From Arthrobacter crystallopoietes BAB-32 (GTDB lineage: Bacteria; Actinomycetota; Actinomycetes; Actinomycetales; Micrococcaceae): a DNA stretch of 64,000 nucleotides. Positions within the stretch are counted from its first letter, which is position 1. Every line of letters begins with the position of its first letter. The stretch is from assembly GCF_000328305.2 (NCBI RefSeq), contig NZ_ANPE02000109.1, forward strand, positions 1 to 64,000, in the 5' to 3' direction. The position numbers and the translations under genes were made by a program. Of this stretch, positions 62,199 to 64,000 are shown one piece after another. The notes below the pieces were generated by a model that was not told where the DNA came from, ran no database searches, and worked only from the letters and a program-made list of their open reading frames with translations.

Positions 62199-63539
62199 TT
62201 AGCCGTTGAGGTTGCGCAGGTCATAGATCCGGCGGAGCTTGCCGCTGGAGCGTGCGAGGCTGTTGGGTTCGACGACATCGATCCGGCAGCTGGAGCCGAC
62301 GTGGATCTTGATTTGCTTCTGCAGGTCCTTGGCGGCTGCCGCTGCAACCTCGGGGGTGCAGTCGTCGCGGCGTTCGATCTTGACGGTCAGTTCATCCATG
62401 CGGTTGGGCCGGGTGATTTCCAGCTGGAAATGTGGGCTCAGGCCGGGGATCCGCAGGGCGATTTCCTCGATCTGCGTCGGGAACAGGTTGACGCCGCGCA
62501 GGATGATCATGTCGTCGCTGCGGCCGGTGATGCGGCCGATCCGGCGCATGTTCGGCCGGCCGGTGCCCGGCAGCAGGCGGGTCAGGTCATGCGTACGGTA
62601 GCGGATGACCGGCATGGCCTCCTTGGTCAGCGAGGTGAAGACCAGTTCGCCGTGTTCGCCGTCGCGCAGCACGTCGTCGGTGAGCGGGTCGATGATCTCC
62701 GGGCGGAAATGGTCCTCCCAGATCGTCGAGCCGTCCTTGTAGTCAATGCATTCGCCGGCCACGCCTGGACCCATGACCTCGGACAGTCCGTAGATGTCGC
62801 AGGCATCGATGTCGAGCTTGGTCTCCAGCTCGTGCCGCATTTCCTCGGTCCAAGGTTCGGCTCCCAGCACGGCGACCTTCAGCGAAGTCTTGGCCGGATC
62901 CAGGCCGGCGCGTTCCATCGCGTCGACGATCGTCAGCAGGTAGGTCGGAGTGCAGAGGATGGCATCCGGCTCGAAGTCCTGGATCAGCTGGATCTGCTTT
63001 TCGGTCTGGCCGCCGGACATCGGAATCACGGTGCAGCCGAGCTTCTCGGCGCCGTAGTGGGCGCCGAGGCCGCCGGTGAAGAGTCCGTAGCCGTAGGCGT
63101 TGTGGACCTTCCAACCCTGCTTGACTCCCGAGGCCTTCAGGGAGCGGGCGAAGAGAGTCTCCCACCGTTCCAGGTCGCCCTTGGTGTAGCCGACCACGGT
63201 GGCCCGGCCCGTCGTACCGGAGGACGCGTGGATGCGGGCGACCTCGTTCTGCGGAACCGCGAACATGCCGAAGGGATAGGACTGGCGGAGATCTTCCTTG
63301 TCCGTGTAGGGGAAGTGCTTCAGGTCGGACAGTTCCTTCAGGTCCCCGGGATGCACTCCGGCCTCATCGAACTTCTTCTTGTACATCGGCACCCGCTCGT
63401 AGGCGTAGGCCACCGTGTGCTGCAGGCGCGAAAGCTGCAGGGCCTCCAGCTCGTCACGGCTCATCCGCTCCTCGGGATCCAAGATCTCCGGCTCGGCAGG
63501 AGTGGACTTGCGGGCCTTCGTTCCGGTGATGGTCGACAT
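62199..63539 (-). CDS. paaK: Phenylacetate--CoA ligase
   Basis: PaaK activates phenylacetate to phenylacetyl-CoA, the entry step of the pathway. The 446-residue adenylate-forming enzyme has the phosphate loop HASSGTTGRATVVGYT, the DIYGLSEVMGPGVAGEC adenylate motif and the C-terminal domain with KLRRIYDLRN near the end (catalytic lysine in SSGKLRR). AAGGAC lies seven bases before the ATG. It is the first gene of a paaK-paaR unit, with paaI just upstream. Confidence 0.95.
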   Translation of the reverse strand: MSTITGTKARKSTPAEPEILDPEERMSRDELEALQLSRLQHTVAYAYERVPMYKKKFDEAGVHPGDLKELSDLKHFPYTDKEDLRQSYPFGMFAVPQNEVARIHASSGTTGRATVVGYTKGDLERWETLFARSLKASGVKQGWKVHNAYGYGLFTGGLGAHYGAEKLGCTVIPMSGGQTEKQIQLIQDFEPDAILCTPTYLLTIVDAMERAGLDPAKTSLKVAVLGAEPWTEEMRHELETKLDIDACDIYGLSEVMGPGVAGECIDYKDGSTIWEDHFRPEIIDPLTDDVLRDGEHGELVFTSLTKEAMPVIRYRTHDLTRLLPGTGRPNMRRIGRITGRSDDMIILRGVNLFPTQIEEIALRIPGLSPHFQLEITRPNRMDELTVKIERRDDCTPEVAAAAAKDLQKQIKIHVGSSCRIDVVEPNSLARSSGKLRRIYDLRNLNG

Positions 63540-63552
63540 TGAACGGTCCTTG

Positions 63553-64000
63553 CTACTTGTTGCGGGCGGCGGGATTGGGAATGGTGCGGGAACGGCCCCG
63601 CAGCACTGCGACGATGTCTTCGCCGCCTCCGGTTGTTTCCTGGGTTACCCGGATGTCGAAGAGGCCGCTGCGGCCGCTTGTGCTGACCAGGGTGGCGCTG
63701 GCAGTCAGGCTCTTCCCGGCGAAGCCGGGACTCATGAAATTGATATCGACGCCGGACGCTACCGTAATGGTGCTTCCATCACCGTGCGGATCATTGCAGG
63801 CGAGGGCGAAGGCGACATCGGCAAAGGCGAAAACCATCCCGCCTTGTGCAATACCGAAGCCGTTGAGCATTTCGTCGCGCACCTGCATCCGGATCAGCAC
63901 ATCGCCGTATTCGGCCCGCAGGACTTCCACGCCCAGCCATTCAGCGGCCCGATCGTTGACGAAAGCCGGATGGACCGGGGCAGGCTGGGCGGAAGCGGCG
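63553..64000 (-). CDS. paaI: Hydroxyphenylacetyl-CoA thioesterase PaaI (5' end beyond the window)
   Basis: PaaI hydrolyses aberrant acyl-CoA products of phenylacetate breakdown. The frame runs off the right edge: residues read PAFVNDRAAEWLGVEVLRAE, then MQVRDEMLNGFGIAQGGMVFAFADVAFALACN, the hotdog helix with the catalytic region, and DINFMSPGFAGKSLTASATLV. The true start therefore lies outside; a GTG at 63930 is internal. It is 13 bases upstream of paaK on the same strand and probably heads this operon. Confidence 0.92.
   Translation of the reverse strand, partial: AASAQPAPVHPAFVNDRAAEWLGVEVLRAEYGDVLIRMQVRDEMLNGFGIAQGGMVFAFADVAFALACNDPHGDGSTITVASGVDINFMSPGFAGKSLTASATLVSTSGRSGLFDIRVTQETTGGGEDIVAVLRGRSRTIPNPAARNK

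Overview
The window is 64 kb of high-GC, densely packed chromosome from an actinobacterium, most probably Micrococcaceae (Arthrobacter in the broad sense). The evidence is the gene content: a GlxR/Crp-type regulator, BldC, MarP, a 32-residue bS22, NADP-type GdhA, DUF4244 and DUF4229 proteins, a TopA with a lysine-rich tail and no zinc fingers, and many short leaderless-type promoters. I see no rRNA, tRNA, CRISPR array, insertion sequence or prophage. Nearly all of it is core genome, and no gap between genes exceeds 300 bases.

Layout. (1) 0-27 kb is a block whose gene content resembles, as I recall it, the Mycobacterium tuberculosis Rv3646c-Rv3676 region: crp, marP, acs, nth, a Nudix hydrolase, a Tad/Flp pilus-assembly cluster with its convergent DEAD/DEAH helicase, and topA. 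Inserted here are aroQ, an alanine-rich membrane protein, a large WXG100-like helical protein, a polA-family polymerase, two acetyltransferases, trhO, a methyltransferase and an ArsR-type regulator. (2) 26-36.9 kb holds ppx/gppA, two membrane proteins, proC, a Ktr/Trk potassium system, acuC, an ArsR-type repressor, gdhA and an N-acetylglucosamine-kinase-like gene. (3) 36.9-38.3 kb is an aroG-type DAHP synthase preceded by an aromatic leader peptide and a set of competing hairpins, which is the most interesting regulatory element here. (4) 38.4-42.6 kb has bldC, bS22, a HAD phosphatase, a glutaredoxin-like protein, rex, a YGQ-repeat membrane protein and yceI. (5) 42.7-47.5 kb is a System II cytochrome c biogenesis operon (tlpA/resA-like, ccdA, resB, ccsA) ending in a very long perfect terminator hairpin. 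(6) 48.4-51.5 kb carries menaquinone genes menB, menE and menA. (7) 51.6-64 kb carries phenylacetate/beta-oxidation genes (thiolase, enoyl-CoA hydratase, 3-hydroxyacyl-CoA dehydrogenase, paaZ, a TetR regulator, paaK, paaI). Two matching TetR-type operators precede the thiolase operon and paaZ.

Two patterns cross the window. First, four conserved genes (Nudix, polA-like, aroG, menE) each carry a single-base frameshift that fits loss of one C from a short C run in the coding strand; this looks more like consensus error than biology. Second, about twenty start codons lie 6-8 nt downstream of a TANNNT-type -10 hexamer with no usable Shine-Dalgarno sequence, the layout of leaderless mRNAs in actinobacteria. 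One of them drives the aroG leader peptide, so its attenuating ribosome would load directly at the 5' end.
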